From the NCBI GenBank assembly GCA_964606695.1, contig CAZSHG010000044.1, positions 1-10,612 of the forward strand: a stretch of 10,612 bases of DNA, in the 5' to 3' direction. The translations under genes and the position numbers were made by a program. This document shows positions 1 to 6,224 of this stretch, piece by piece (positions within the stretch are counted from its first letter, which is position 1; each line of letters begins with the position of its first letter). The notes under the pieces are model-generated. The model was not told the origin of the DNA. It did no database searches and saw only the letters and a list, made by a program, of their open reading frames with translations. The stretch comes from CAZSHG01 sp964606695 [NCBI: uncultured bacterium] (GTDB lineage: Bacteria; UBP14; UBA6098).

Positions 1-347
1 TTGCCGATTACACAGTCGGCGTCATCGACATCGTCGTTTGCATTAACCCAAGCCTGCATATCGCTCCAATGTTGCCCATCGACCATATCGGCGTTAAGAT
101 TGGCAACCATGACCGCATTTCCTGCATCCAGAACGAAAGGTGCGCCGGTGTAGCCCGTCATGTCGAGTTGGCCGGTCATCGCGTCGCCGGTCTCATCGAC
201 CCAGTTGTCCGCGCCTGAATCCATAAAGCCTGTGATAATCGCGGATACATCGCCTCCACCGTCGGTTACGGTGAATGTGTTCGTGCCATCCGTCCACGTC
301 GCGCCGGTGTTATATTCATTGCCGATTACACAGTCGGCGTCATCGAC
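1..347 (-). repeat. In-frame 318-bp repeat period within the surface protein gene
   Basis: The 29 bases at 1-29 are identical to those at 319-347. The offset is 318 bp, exactly 106 codons, so the repeat is in frame and encodes VDDADCVIGN twice. Only the boundary sequence is seen twice here; the full second unit would lie left of the window. Confidence 0.75.
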
Positions 348-956
348 TAAAGATGCCAGATCGACTGTCTCGCCGGTGCCGTTCTCGATATCAATCGTTA
401 AAATAGTGCCAGCAAGCCCGGAACCGCTGATATTCTGGTCGTCGGTGTTAACTTCGGAAATATCTATTGTATTTCCGTCCTCGATGGTTATCTCATCGGT
501 AACACTATTATAGGAAAGGGTTTGGTCATCCGAACTGCTCGCCGCAGTGGCAAAATAGCTCGCGTCGTGGCCGTCGAGAAGGTCGGAGTTGAGTGCGTAA
601 GGCACTGCCGCAAGCTTTTCGCGCGGGGTAAGAGATTCGCCCTCTATCGTAAGCTCCAGCCAGTATTGCTCATCGAAGAGAAGGGAGAGCGTTGTTATCG
701 AGCCGAGTTTGACATCGAATAAACCCTTTGTTACCGTAACATCATTAACGCCAGTATGAGGTTCACTCCAGAGAGCAGTTCCGCCCGTTTCTACATCGTA
801 AATATTGAATGTGATGTCGTAGTCCCCATTCAAAGCGACTCCGCTAGTGTTTGTCAACTTACCCTGGTAATCGATTAACCTCGGCACCTGCGCGGTTATC
901 GTAATTACAAATATTAATAGCGCGACAATTAGAATTCTGAAAATTTTCGCTTCCAT
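1..956 (-). CDS. Secreted tail-fibre-like repetitive surface protein (5' part, runs off left edge)
   Basis: The reading frame starts at an ATG at 956 and stays open to base 1: 318 full codons plus two bases, no stop. A strong GGGAGG ribosome site lies 4 nt upstream. Residues 1-22 form a signal peptide (basic start, long hydrophobic core, likely cut TITA|Q). The mature start VPRLIDYQGKL and the later segment LTPREKLAAVPYALNSDLLDG (about 109-129) are typical of secreted proteins with phage-tail-fibre-like modules in anaerobic candidate phyla. Two further tail-fibre motifs follow: GDAMTGQL (257-264) and LNADMVDGQHWSD (287-299). VDDADCVIGN occurs at 204-213 and again at 310-319, so a repeat of about 106 residues begins here and probably continues outside the window. 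Likely role: cell-surface or extracellular fibre or adhesin. This is inference; no catalytic motif is visible. The gene is real: composition is coding-like and its start and signal peptide are clear. Confidence 0.85.
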   Translation of the reverse strand, partial: MEAKIFRILIVALLIFVITITAQVPRLIDYQGKLTNTSGVALNGDYDITFNIYDVETGGTALWSEPHTGVNDVTVTKGLFDVKLGSITTLSLLFDEQYWLELTIEGESLTPREKLAAVPYALNSDLLDGHDASYFATAASSSDDQTLSYNSVTDEITIEDGNTIDISEVNTDDQNISGSGLAGTILTIDIENGTGETVDLASLVDDADCVIGNEYNTGATWTDGTNTFTVTDGGGDVSAIITGFMDSGADNWVDETGDAMTGQLDMTGYTGAPFVLDAGNAVMVANLNADMVDGQHWSDMQAWVNANDDVDDADCVIG

Positions 957-1025
957 TTTTCCTCCCGATACTATATGTAGTTTTTTTATTTACTCGAATT
1001 TATTGACTCTGACATAAATCGCCAG

Positions 1026-1053
1026 ATAATCTAAATAAATCCCCATTTGTCAA
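1026..1053 (-). promoter_or_regulatory. Possible promoter of the surface protein gene
   Basis: On the minus strand a perfect -35 TTGACA (1053-1048) is followed after 16 nt by GATTAT (1031-1026), a 4/6 match to the -10 consensus. It would give a leader of about 60 nt before the ATG at 956. The gap between the regulator stop and this gene is 135 nt with no clear terminator, so read-through from the regulator is also possible. Confidence 0.35.
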
Positions 1054-1091
1054 AAGAAGTGCTCGCAAATACTCGATAATTAATCCTCAAT

Positions 1092-1934
1092 TCAGCTTTT
1101 CTTTCCGTATTTTTCCAAATCCTCTTTTGTCACCGGTTCAGCTTTCTCCCACAATGCCTCAAAAGCATGAATATGAAGCTTAACTACATCTTTACTAAAA
1201 GTAAAAACCGATTCCAGGTGAGAACCGTAATCCCCTCCTACTGACCTAATTGTAAGAAGAGAGGCATAATCATCATAAATTACCATCTTAGAAGGTAATG
1301 AAGATAAATGTCTTATATTAAAATTGGATTTTTCAAATGATTCAGAAACTCGTGATAGAAATTCTTCATTTTCAAGCATCTTTGTTTCGATAATTATGAA
1401 AATGTTTACCTGCGATTGTCTCCTTTTTCTGGGGGAACCATATTCAAACAATATAGGAAAACGAGAAAGGATTCTCATAGTCTCAGCTTTATGCGCAACT
1501 GACCACGTTAGTTTTCTCGTTAAATAAGGACCTTTTATCACTAAGAAGTCGCGATCTGAACTAAGATAAGTAGCGTTTTCTTTATAAACCGATTCTGCCT
1601 CATCTATAAAATCTACAATTGTCGTTTCCATTTGTTTAATACGTTGTCTCGTTACTTCTATTCTTTTTTTAAGAATTGGATAGAGAGTTTCTCGTGGAGG
1701 TAAAACTCTATATCGAAGAGGCTTTGATAACGAAACCTCTATTAAGCCCATTTCAGCTAAATCTTTCGCAACAGAATATGCAGTAGTCCTTTTTACATTG
1801 GCGATCTTAACGCACTCATCTATAGTAGCTTCTCCCAAAGCTAATAGAGTTAAATACATTTCGATTTCAAACTCGGTAAAATCGAAATGAGTAAGATTAA
1901 TATCAGGCTTATTTATTTTTGTCGGCTCCACCAT
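1092..1934 (-). CDS. TrmB-type winged-helix transcriptional regulator
   Basis: 280 residues, ATG at 1934 after a G-rich ribosome site (GGGGG then TCGA, ATG). Residues 16-82 match the TrmB winged-helix pattern: a helix starting FDFTEFEIEMYLTLLALGEA, a second helix IDECVKIANV, the recognition helix KRTTAYSVAKDLAEMG (48-63), and the wing LIEVSLSKPLRYRVLPP. Residues 83-118 look like a dimerising coiled coil (ILKKRIEVTRQRIKQMETTI). The C-terminal part (about 125-270) resembles the PLD-like effector domain of this family, ending with the typical FEALWEKAEP. Family members sense sugars or other metabolites and act as repressors or activators; the ligand here is unknown. The gene is visibly more AT-rich (a sampled 60-bp line is about 35% GC) than the metabolic genes in the window (about 60% in a sampled line). 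This may reflect transfer, as the family is most abundant in archaea. A perfect palindrome lies 14 nt upstream of the start, which suggests autoregulation. Confidence 0.85.
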   Translation of the reverse strand: MVEPTKINKPDINLTHFDFTEFEIEMYLTLLALGEATIDECVKIANVKRTTAYSVAKDLAEMGLIEVSLSKPLRYRVLPPRETLYPILKKRIEVTRQRIKQMETTIVDFIDEAESVYKENATYLSSDRDFLVIKGPYLTRKLTWSVAHKAETMRILSRFPILFEYGSPRKRRQSQVNIFIIIETKMLENEEFLSRVSESFEKSNFNIRHLSSLPSKMVIYDDYASLLTIRSVGGDYGSHLESVFTFSKDVVKLHIHAFEALWEKAEPVTKEDLEKYGKKS

Positions 1935-2138
1935 TCGACCCCCATGAATTATTCATTCAAATTGAATGAATAATCAATTCAACCATAATGACAATGTTAA
2001 ATTAAGGAAAAAATTAATAATATGTCAAGTGCTTTTTTGCATTAAAGGCTTTTTTTTTCATAATAAACTATAGACGGCTTTTTAATAGAGTTAATGTGGA
2101 TTATGAATCGTAGTTTTTCAGGCCGTTCTTTTTCGCAC
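1935..2138. other. AT-rich intergenic region upstream of the regulator
   Basis: No gene is supported here. It holds the palindrome at 1948-1974, a perfect minus-strand TTGACA at 2028-2023 that could be the -35 of the regulator promoter (17 nt downstream the best -10 is only TTAATT, a weak match), and T-runs at 2034-2039 and 2051-2059. The exact promoter is not decided by the sequence. Confidence 0.4.
1948..1974. promoter_or_regulatory. Perfect 13-bp inverted repeat, candidate operator of the TrmB-type regulator
   Basis: Left arm ATTATTCATTCAA (1948-1960), one central base (1961), right arm TTGAATGAATAAT (1962-1974). All 13 pairs match. It sits 14 nt upstream of the regulator ATG, between the ribosome site and the upstream AT-rich region. 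Size, symmetry and position fit a homodimeric HTH operator. It lacks a T-run after it and is too AT-rich for a good terminator. Which protein binds it is inferred. Confidence 0.6.
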
Positions 2139-2160
2139 AAAAAAAACCGCGCCCTCGCGG
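2139..2160 (-). terminator. Rho-independent terminator of the 598-residue secreted protein gene
   Basis: Read on the minus strand: stem CCGCG, loop AGGG, stem CGCGG, then eight T (2146-2139). It starts 32 nt after the TAG stop at 2193-2195. This is a textbook intrinsic terminator and isolates the gene from the regulator downstream. Confidence 0.85.
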
Positions 2161-2192
2161 ACACGGTCTTTCGAAAAATATGTAGCTTTTTC

Positions 2193-3989
2193 CTACGGCA
2201 AATCCGTCCTTGCCCAGAGTTGCACGGTCATGGTCTGGTCGCCGTAGCCGGAATAGTAGCGCGGGACCGTGAACTTGAACCAGAGATTCTCGCTGTTCGC
2301 GCCGTCCACGCAGTAGGATACACCCTCGCCGCCGCCGAGTAGCGCGCCGTCAGCCCAGGTTATCGATGTCGATAAAAGGTCGTCGCTTCCGAAAGTGGGC
2401 GGGATCGTTTCGTCGTCGAAATGACCGTAAACCGTGGTCGTGTCCCATGCGACGTGGTCGGCTAAAATCCATCCCGGAGGAGGATCGCTCACCGCAAGCC
2501 CAAAATCGACCGGAACAGTGCCGGCGTTGGAAATCGTGATATAATCAAGGGCCGTCATCGTTACGGTCTCAAGCGGTGTCAGGCTATCGCCGCTCAAATC
2601 CCAGGTCGAACCCGCGAAAACGAGATTGATCTCATCCGGCAAGGCGTGCTTGACCCAACCGGTGGAAACGTCGCCGGAACCGTCGTTGAACGTCCAGCGA
2701 TATTGAATCGTGTCCACCCATTCGCACCGATATTGCACGCTGTGTTCGAATGTCGAGCCGTCGTCGTAGATATGATCCGGCGTGCCCGGATAAACCGTCG
2801 TAACACTGCCGTTGTCGATTTCCAGCTGTGCGTCGGTGGGCAGATTATTGTCCGCGTCGTTGTAATCGCAGGACAAATCGACCCAGATTGTATCGCGGTT
2901 GAAACTGCTACTTATACCGTCGGCCACTGTAGGCGCGCTGTTCGTGCCTATCGTGTAATTCTCAGTGAAACAATACATCCCGGAAGCCTCGGTAACATCA
3001 GTTACTTGATAGGCAACAGAATCTTCACTGACCAACCAGACCGATACGGTGGCGCATCCCGTTCCTATTGCCTGGGAAGCGTTCGGCCAGCTTCCCCATT
3101 CGTCGGAAGTTAGAAGACTTATCGGAAAACGAATCGAGAACTCAGTCGCACCGTCAGGCCCAGCGGAGAAGGTCACAGGACCAAGTCTCTCATAGTTGTT
3201 CATGGGATCGTCGTCGCCGCCGGCGCTGGTGTCGGCCTCTTTCCAGAATTTGTATAAGCCATCATAAATAGTGATTACCAGTAAATTGATATCCCCAACA
3301 ACAACCGCGAAGAAAACGCTGTCACGACTTTCGGCTTCGTTATTAAGGATAGGTATCGCCATCAAATGCCAGACATCCCACCATTCCGGCGGCCATACAC
3401 TATGAACCTGATGATTATCATCCCAACCGCCGGTTAATTTTACGTGAAAAAAGAACTCGTCGGCATCGTAGCCGCCATAAAAATCCTTGATGTCGTATGT
3501 TGACCAGGTGTCCGTTCGCCCATGGTGGTCGAGGGTTAGATTGTCGAAATCGCCATAGCCCAGATAAGCGCGCCTGTTCGCCGCGAGAGGAAAACTCGTT
3601 GGCGAATTATTGGGACATTGCGTGGTGAGCGTCGATTCGGTCTCGCAGATGAAATAATACTCGACATTGCCGCTGGCCGCGTTCGTGCGGCTACATTCCC
3701 AGGTGTTCTCGTAGTTCGTTCCGCCAATATTCGACATAGCAATCGGCGACAGCCATGTGTTTCCACCGTCCGTCGATGCCACAACGTCCGCACCGTTTAC
3801 AGGCAGTGGTTCATCGTTTAATGTGTCGATGAAGTCGGCGTTGAACCATGTCTGCCCGCTTGCGATAGCGGCGGAGTTGCACGGGTCGGACAATTCGCGC
3901 GGAAACGCGAGGCTGAACCCGAGGTCCATCTGCGCAAAAGCCGTCGTAATCATTATTAATGCGATAAAACACAGGATTGATTTTCTCAT
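2193..3989 (-). CDS. Secreted multidomain beta-rich protein of unknown function
   Basis: 598 residues, ATG at 3989 with ribosome site AGGGG 4 nt upstream. Residues 1-19 are a clear signal peptide (MRKS, hydrophobic core, cut at AFA|Q). No enzyme motif was recognised. By eye it divides into: 20-135, an N-terminal region with a phrase typical of secreted beta proteins (ASTDGGNTWLSP, 71-82); about 140-345, an aromatic-rich beta segment (GYDADEFFFHVKL, SVWPPEWWDVWHL) resembling a CBM9/DOMON-like sandwich; about 352-450, an Ig/PKD-like segment opening with APTVADG; about 455-598, a C-terminal beta segment with the pattern ITISNAGTVPVDFGLAV and ending LWFKFTVPRYYSGYGDQTMTVQLWAR. Such C-terminal modules recur in secreted proteins of uncultured FCB-related bacteria. 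There is no recognisable type IX sorting tail and no membrane anchor. Eight cysteines lie outside the signal peptide, so disulfides are possible. It has its own promoter and terminator, so it is probably a single-gene unit. Carbohydrate binding is a guess from fold impression only. Confidence 0.85.
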   Translation of the reverse strand: MRKSILCFIALIMITTAFAQMDLGFSLAFPRELSDPCNSAAIASGQTWFNADFIDTLNDEPLPVNGADVVASTDGGNTWLSPIAMSNIGGTNYENTWECSRTNAASGNVEYYFICETESTLTTQCPNNSPTSFPLAANRRAYLGYGDFDNLTLDHHGRTDTWSTYDIKDFYGGYDADEFFFHVKLTGGWDDNHQVHSVWPPEWWDVWHLMAIPILNNEAESRDSVFFAVVVGDINLLVITIYDGLYKFWKEADTSAGGDDDPMNNYERLGPVTFSAGPDGATEFSIRFPISLLTSDEWGSWPNASQAIGTGCATVSVWLVSEDSVAYQVTDVTEASGMYCFTENYTIGTNSAPTVADGISSSFNRDTIWVDLSCDYNDADNNLPTDAQLEIDNGSVTTVYPGTPDHIYDDGSTFEHSVQYRCEWVDTIQYRWTFNDGSGDVSTGWVKHALPDEINLVFAGSTWDLSGDSLTPLETVTMTALDYITISNAGTVPVDFGLAVSDPPPGWILADHVAWDTTTVYGHFDDETIPPTFGSDDLLSTSITWADGALLGGGEGVSYCVDGANSENLWFKFTVPRYYSGYGDQTMTVQLWARTDLP

Positions 3990-4027
3990 AATACCCCTAA
4001 TTCAAATCTTCGAAAAACAACAATATC

Positions 4028-4056
4028 AATATAGTTGCTAATCGGCAATTATTCAA
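4028..4056 (-). promoter_or_regulatory. Sigma-70-type promoter of the 598-residue secreted protein gene
   Basis: On the minus strand: -35 TTGAAT (4056-4051), 17-nt spacer, -10 TATATT (4033-4028). Transcription would start near 4021, giving a leader of about 32 nt before the ATG at 3989. Matches are 4/6 and 5/6 with ideal spacing. The same -10, with the same spacing to a good -35, lies upstream of butyrate kinase. Confidence 0.6.
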
Positions 4057-4110
4057 GTTTAAAATAGATCCCCTCATTTTTTATTCGATAGCAATCTCCC
4101 CGCTTCGGCT

Positions 4111-4210
4111 GTCATTGCGAGCGTTTACGTCCGTCTGGGCGACCGCAGTGAGCGCGGCAATCTCCCATATAACGAAAGGATTGCTTCGTCGAGAAACTCC
4201 TCGCAATGAC
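4111..4210. repeat. 100-bp palindromic-ended element (REP/MITE-like)
   Basis: The ends are a perfect 11-bp inverted repeat: GTCATTGCGAG (4111-4121) and CTCGCAATGAC (4200-4210). Inside, GCAATC (4157-4162) faces GATTGC (4179-4184), giving a second inverted pair. GCAATCTCCC at 4157-4166 is also found just outside at 4091-4100, which hints at a second, decayed copy. Elements with the GTCATTGCGAG end and the GCAATC core are, to my memory, common dispersed intergenic repeats in many bacterial genomes. It encodes no protein; mobility by a transposase acting in trans is inference. Confidence 0.65.
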
Positions 4211-4266
4211 GATGTAGTTCATTTGACATTTGCCATTTCTCCTAACTCCTTGATACTCAAGTCTTT

Positions 4267-4361
4267 GTCATGAGCAAAGCAACTTTTGTCATGGGCAAAA
4301 TAGCTCTCGTCATGGGCAAAGTGGCTTATGTCATGGGGAAAAGTCATTTGTCATGGGCAAA
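4267..4361. repeat. 21-bp tandem repeat, five copies
   Basis: Copies start at 4267, 4288, 4309, 4330 and 4350 (spacing 21, 21, 21, 20). Each begins GTCATG and continues RGVAAA, with the last 9 bases more variable; the fifth copy is recognisable only over its first 12 bases. In one frame the first copies would read as a heptapeptide repeat containing VMGK, but the 20-nt fourth unit breaks the period and no ribosome site precedes it, so I treat it as a non-coding minisatellite. Confidence 0.75.
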
Positions 4362-4418
4362 AAATACCGGACGCCCCATCAAAAAAGCCGCCCGGATGTT
4401 TTTCGTTATGAATCGAAA

Positions 4419-5309
4419 TTATTTTATTATCGATGCCAGCGCGATGCTGTCCAGTTTGACCTCGGCGGTATCGGATCGCGACAGGAGGACTATCGGGCAG
4501 GCCGCGCCCATCACCACGCCGGCTACTTTGGCGTCCGCGAGATAGATCATGCCCTTCACGAAGGCGTTGCACACTGCGATGTTGGGCACCAGCACGATGT
4601 CGGCGTCCAGAGTCATCTTCGATTCGATTCCTTTGGCTCTCGCGGCGTCGTGGGACAGCAGGACGTCGGTGGCAATCGGCCCCTCGACCTCGACATGACC
4701 GAGTTGTCCGCGATCCGCCATCTTCATGAGTTGCACGGCGTGGAGCGTTTCGGGTTGTTTGTCGGTTATTTTTTCGATAGCCGCCAGGCAGGCGACTTTC
4801 GGCGTGTCTATGTCGAATGCGCGCGCGACTTCTGCGGCGTTGGCGATAAGCGCTGTTTTTTCGCTCAGGTCTGGTTGGATTACTATTCCGCCGTCGGTCA
4901 TCGTCATGAGCTTCGGATATTTTTCCAGCTCCATCACCGCGACGTGCGACAGCAATTTGCCCTTGCGCAAACCCTTCTGTTTATCGAGGACGGCTTTCAT
5001 GAGAATCGGTGTTGAGAGTTTGCCTTTCATGAGCATGTCGCCCTCGCCCTCGCGGATCATCGAGACACATTTCCGCCCGATTTCCACGGGGTCTTTAACG
5101 TCGATAAGTCGCGCGCCTTTTAGCCCGATTTCATCAACCAGCGGCTGGATTTTGTCGGTGTCGCCCACCAGAATTGGTTCGATCATTCCCATCTCGGCGG
5201 CCTGTGTCAGCGCCTGAATGACGGATTTACCGGCGGCGTCGGCGACCACAAGACGGCTACGGTCGCCCTGCGCGGCTTTCTCTCTTATTTCTTTGAAACT
5301 CGATATCAT
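4419..5309 (-). CDS. Phosphotransacylase, divergent Ptb/Pta-like paralogue
   Basis: 296 residues of the phosphate acetyl/butyryltransferase family, which moves an acyl group from CoA to phosphate in the cytoplasm. Family motifs: DMLMKGKLST (91-100), KGKLLSHVAV (116-125), YPKLMTMTDGGIVIQPDL (131-148), TPKVACLAAIEK (169-180), VEGPIATDVLLSHDAARAKGI (208-228), DADIVLVPNIAVCNAF (235-250) and PIVLLSRSDTAEVKLDSIALA (272-292). It differs from the paralogue upstream where classical butyryltransferases have the NPxKMP and GPLALDN segments: it has TDKQPET and GPIATDV. This marks another subfamily and probably another acyl preference (acetyl, propionyl or branched acyl). It is the last gene of the operon. 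Its ribosome site AAGGAG begins inside the TAA stop of the gene before it, 9 nt between the two genes, suggesting coupled translation. Length is normal for the family. Catalytic competence is likely; the substrate is unknown. Confidence 0.88.
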   Translation of the reverse strand: MISSFKEIREKAAQGDRSRLVVADAAGKSVIQALTQAAEMGMIEPILVGDTDKIQPLVDEIGLKGARLIDVKDPVEIGRKCVSMIREGEGDMLMKGKLSTPILMKAVLDKQKGLRKGKLLSHVAVMELEKYPKLMTMTDGGIVIQPDLSEKTALIANAAEVARAFDIDTPKVACLAAIEKITDKQPETLHAVQLMKMADRGQLGHVEVEGPIATDVLLSHDAARAKGIESKMTLDADIVLVPNIAVCNAFVKGMIYLADAKVAGVVMGAACPIVLLSRSDTAEVKLDSIALASIIK

Positions 5310-5318
5310 GTTTTCTCC

Positions 5319-6215
5319 TTAAGAAACGGCTATTCCAAGCACAATGGATGCGAATTTAGTTGCGTCGCTGTCGGCTCTGCTGGTGAGGATCACCGGCGCG
5401 GAAGTTCCTACTACGATTGCACCGCAGTTGCAATTACCCAAATAGGCCAGAGATTTGTAGAACACGTTCGCGGTCTCGATTTCCGGGCAGAGGATAATGT
5501 CGGCATCGCCCGCAACCTCGCCTGAAATCTTCTTGAGTTTGGCGGCTTCCGGACTGACAGTGTTATCCAGTGCCAGCGGGCCGTCCACGATAGCTCCGCG
5601 AATTATACCTGTGCGGTTCATGCCCGCCAGGACAGCGGCGTCCTCGGTGCAGGGCATTTTACCCGGATTCACCTTCTCGACCGCGCATACACAGGCAACC
5701 TTTGGATTCTCGATTCCCAGTTTGTGATAGACCGAAACGGCGTTGTTAATAATCGTAACTTTCTCCTCCAGCGTGGGCGCGATGTTTATTGCGGCGTCGG
5801 TAATGCAGAGGAGTTTTGGGTAGGTCGGCACCTCGAAAATGGCAATATGGCTGAGGAGTTTGGCTGTGAGCATCCCGCCCTCGGTGCGGAAAATAGCTCT
5901 CATGAAATCGGCTGTAGATACAAGACCTTTCATCAAAGCGTCCGCTTTACCGGCTTTGATAACTTTCATCGCGGTAGCCGAGATTGCCTTTGCATTCGGT
6001 TCATCGATGATTTCGTAGTTATCGAGTGAGATATCGGCTTCCTTGGCTACCGATTCGATATCCTCCTTTTTTCCAATAAGAACCGAATCCGCTATGCCTT
6101 CCGACCGCGCTCTCTCGACTGCGAGCAGTGAATCGACTTCGTGAGCGCCAGCCAGGGCGATTTTTCTACCCGGTAAGGATTTCGCTCGATTAATAAGCTC
6201 TTGTATATTTTTCAT
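5319..6215 (-). CDS. ptb: Phosphate butyryltransferase
   Basis: 298 residues, the usual length for phosphotransbutyrylase: butyryl-CoA + phosphate gives butyryl phosphate + CoA, cytoplasmic. It carries the classical motifs throughout: DALMKGLVSTADFMRAI (92-108), LTAKLLSHIAIFEVP (116-130), ITDAAINIAPTLEEK (138-152), VEKVNPGKMP (179-188), VDGPLALDNTVSPEAAK (210-226), EVAGDADIILCPEIETANVFYKSL (233-256) and VGTSAPVILTSRADSDATK (269-287). It follows butyrate kinase with a 9-nt gap; ribosome site AAAGGGG overlaps the kinase TAA stop, and ATG follows 4 nt after. Coupling with the kinase gives acid plus ATP. A branched-chain or other short acyl substrate is possible, as Ptb/Buk pairs can be broad in range. 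No odd residues seen. Confidence 0.92.
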   Translation of the reverse strand: MKNIQELINRAKSLPGRKIALAGAHEVDSLLAVERARSEGIADSVLIGKKEDIESVAKEADISLDNYEIIDEPNAKAISATAMKVIKAGKADALMKGLVSTADFMRAIFRTEGGMLTAKLLSHIAIFEVPTYPKLLCITDAAINIAPTLEEKVTIINNAVSVYHKLGIENPKVACVCAVEKVNPGKMPCTEDAAVLAGMNRTGIIRGAIVDGPLALDNTVSPEAAKLKKISGEVAGDADIILCPEIETANVFYKSLAYLGNCNCGAIVVGTSAPVILTSRADSDATKFASIVLGIAVS

Positions 6216-6224
6216 AATACCCCT

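Larger units (their letters stand above)
4057..4418. other. Gene-free stretch with small repeats
   Basis: No supported gene lies between the secreted protein promoter and the 3' end of the second phosphotransacylase gene. The stretch contains the 100-bp inverted-repeat element (4111-4210), a stray copy of its internal GCAATCTCCC at 4091-4100, and the 21-bp tandem repeat (4267-4361). Just after the phosphotransacylase stop, minus strand, a weak CC/GG hairpin is followed by six T (4386-4381); I do not rate it a convincing terminator. Confidence 0.6.

Noticed and set aside
160-722. Plus-strand frames at 160-513 and 522-722
   Set aside because: Antisense to the secreted tail-fibre-like gene, which has a signal peptide, a strong ribosome site and clear motifs.
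2094-2342. 82-codon plus-strand frame
   Set aside because: It crosses the terminator hairpin and the 3' end of the opposite-strand gene; no plausible ribosome site or family pattern.
4267-4361. CRISPR array
   Set aside because: The units are directly abutting with no unique spacers, are only 21 bp long, and no cas gene is near.
4381-4400. Terminator of the buk operon
   Set aside because: There is a T-run on the minus strand but the preceding hairpin has only a 2-bp GC stem, too weak to call.
4270-4545. Plus-strand reading frame with a VMGK heptapeptide repeat
   Set aside because: It arises from the 21-bp tandem repeat, loses the period at the 20-nt unit, has no ribosome site, and runs antisense into the phosphotransacylase gene.
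4353-5015. 220-codon plus-strand reading frame
   Set aside because: Fully antisense to the well-supported phosphotransacylase gene beyond 4419; the translation has no family features.
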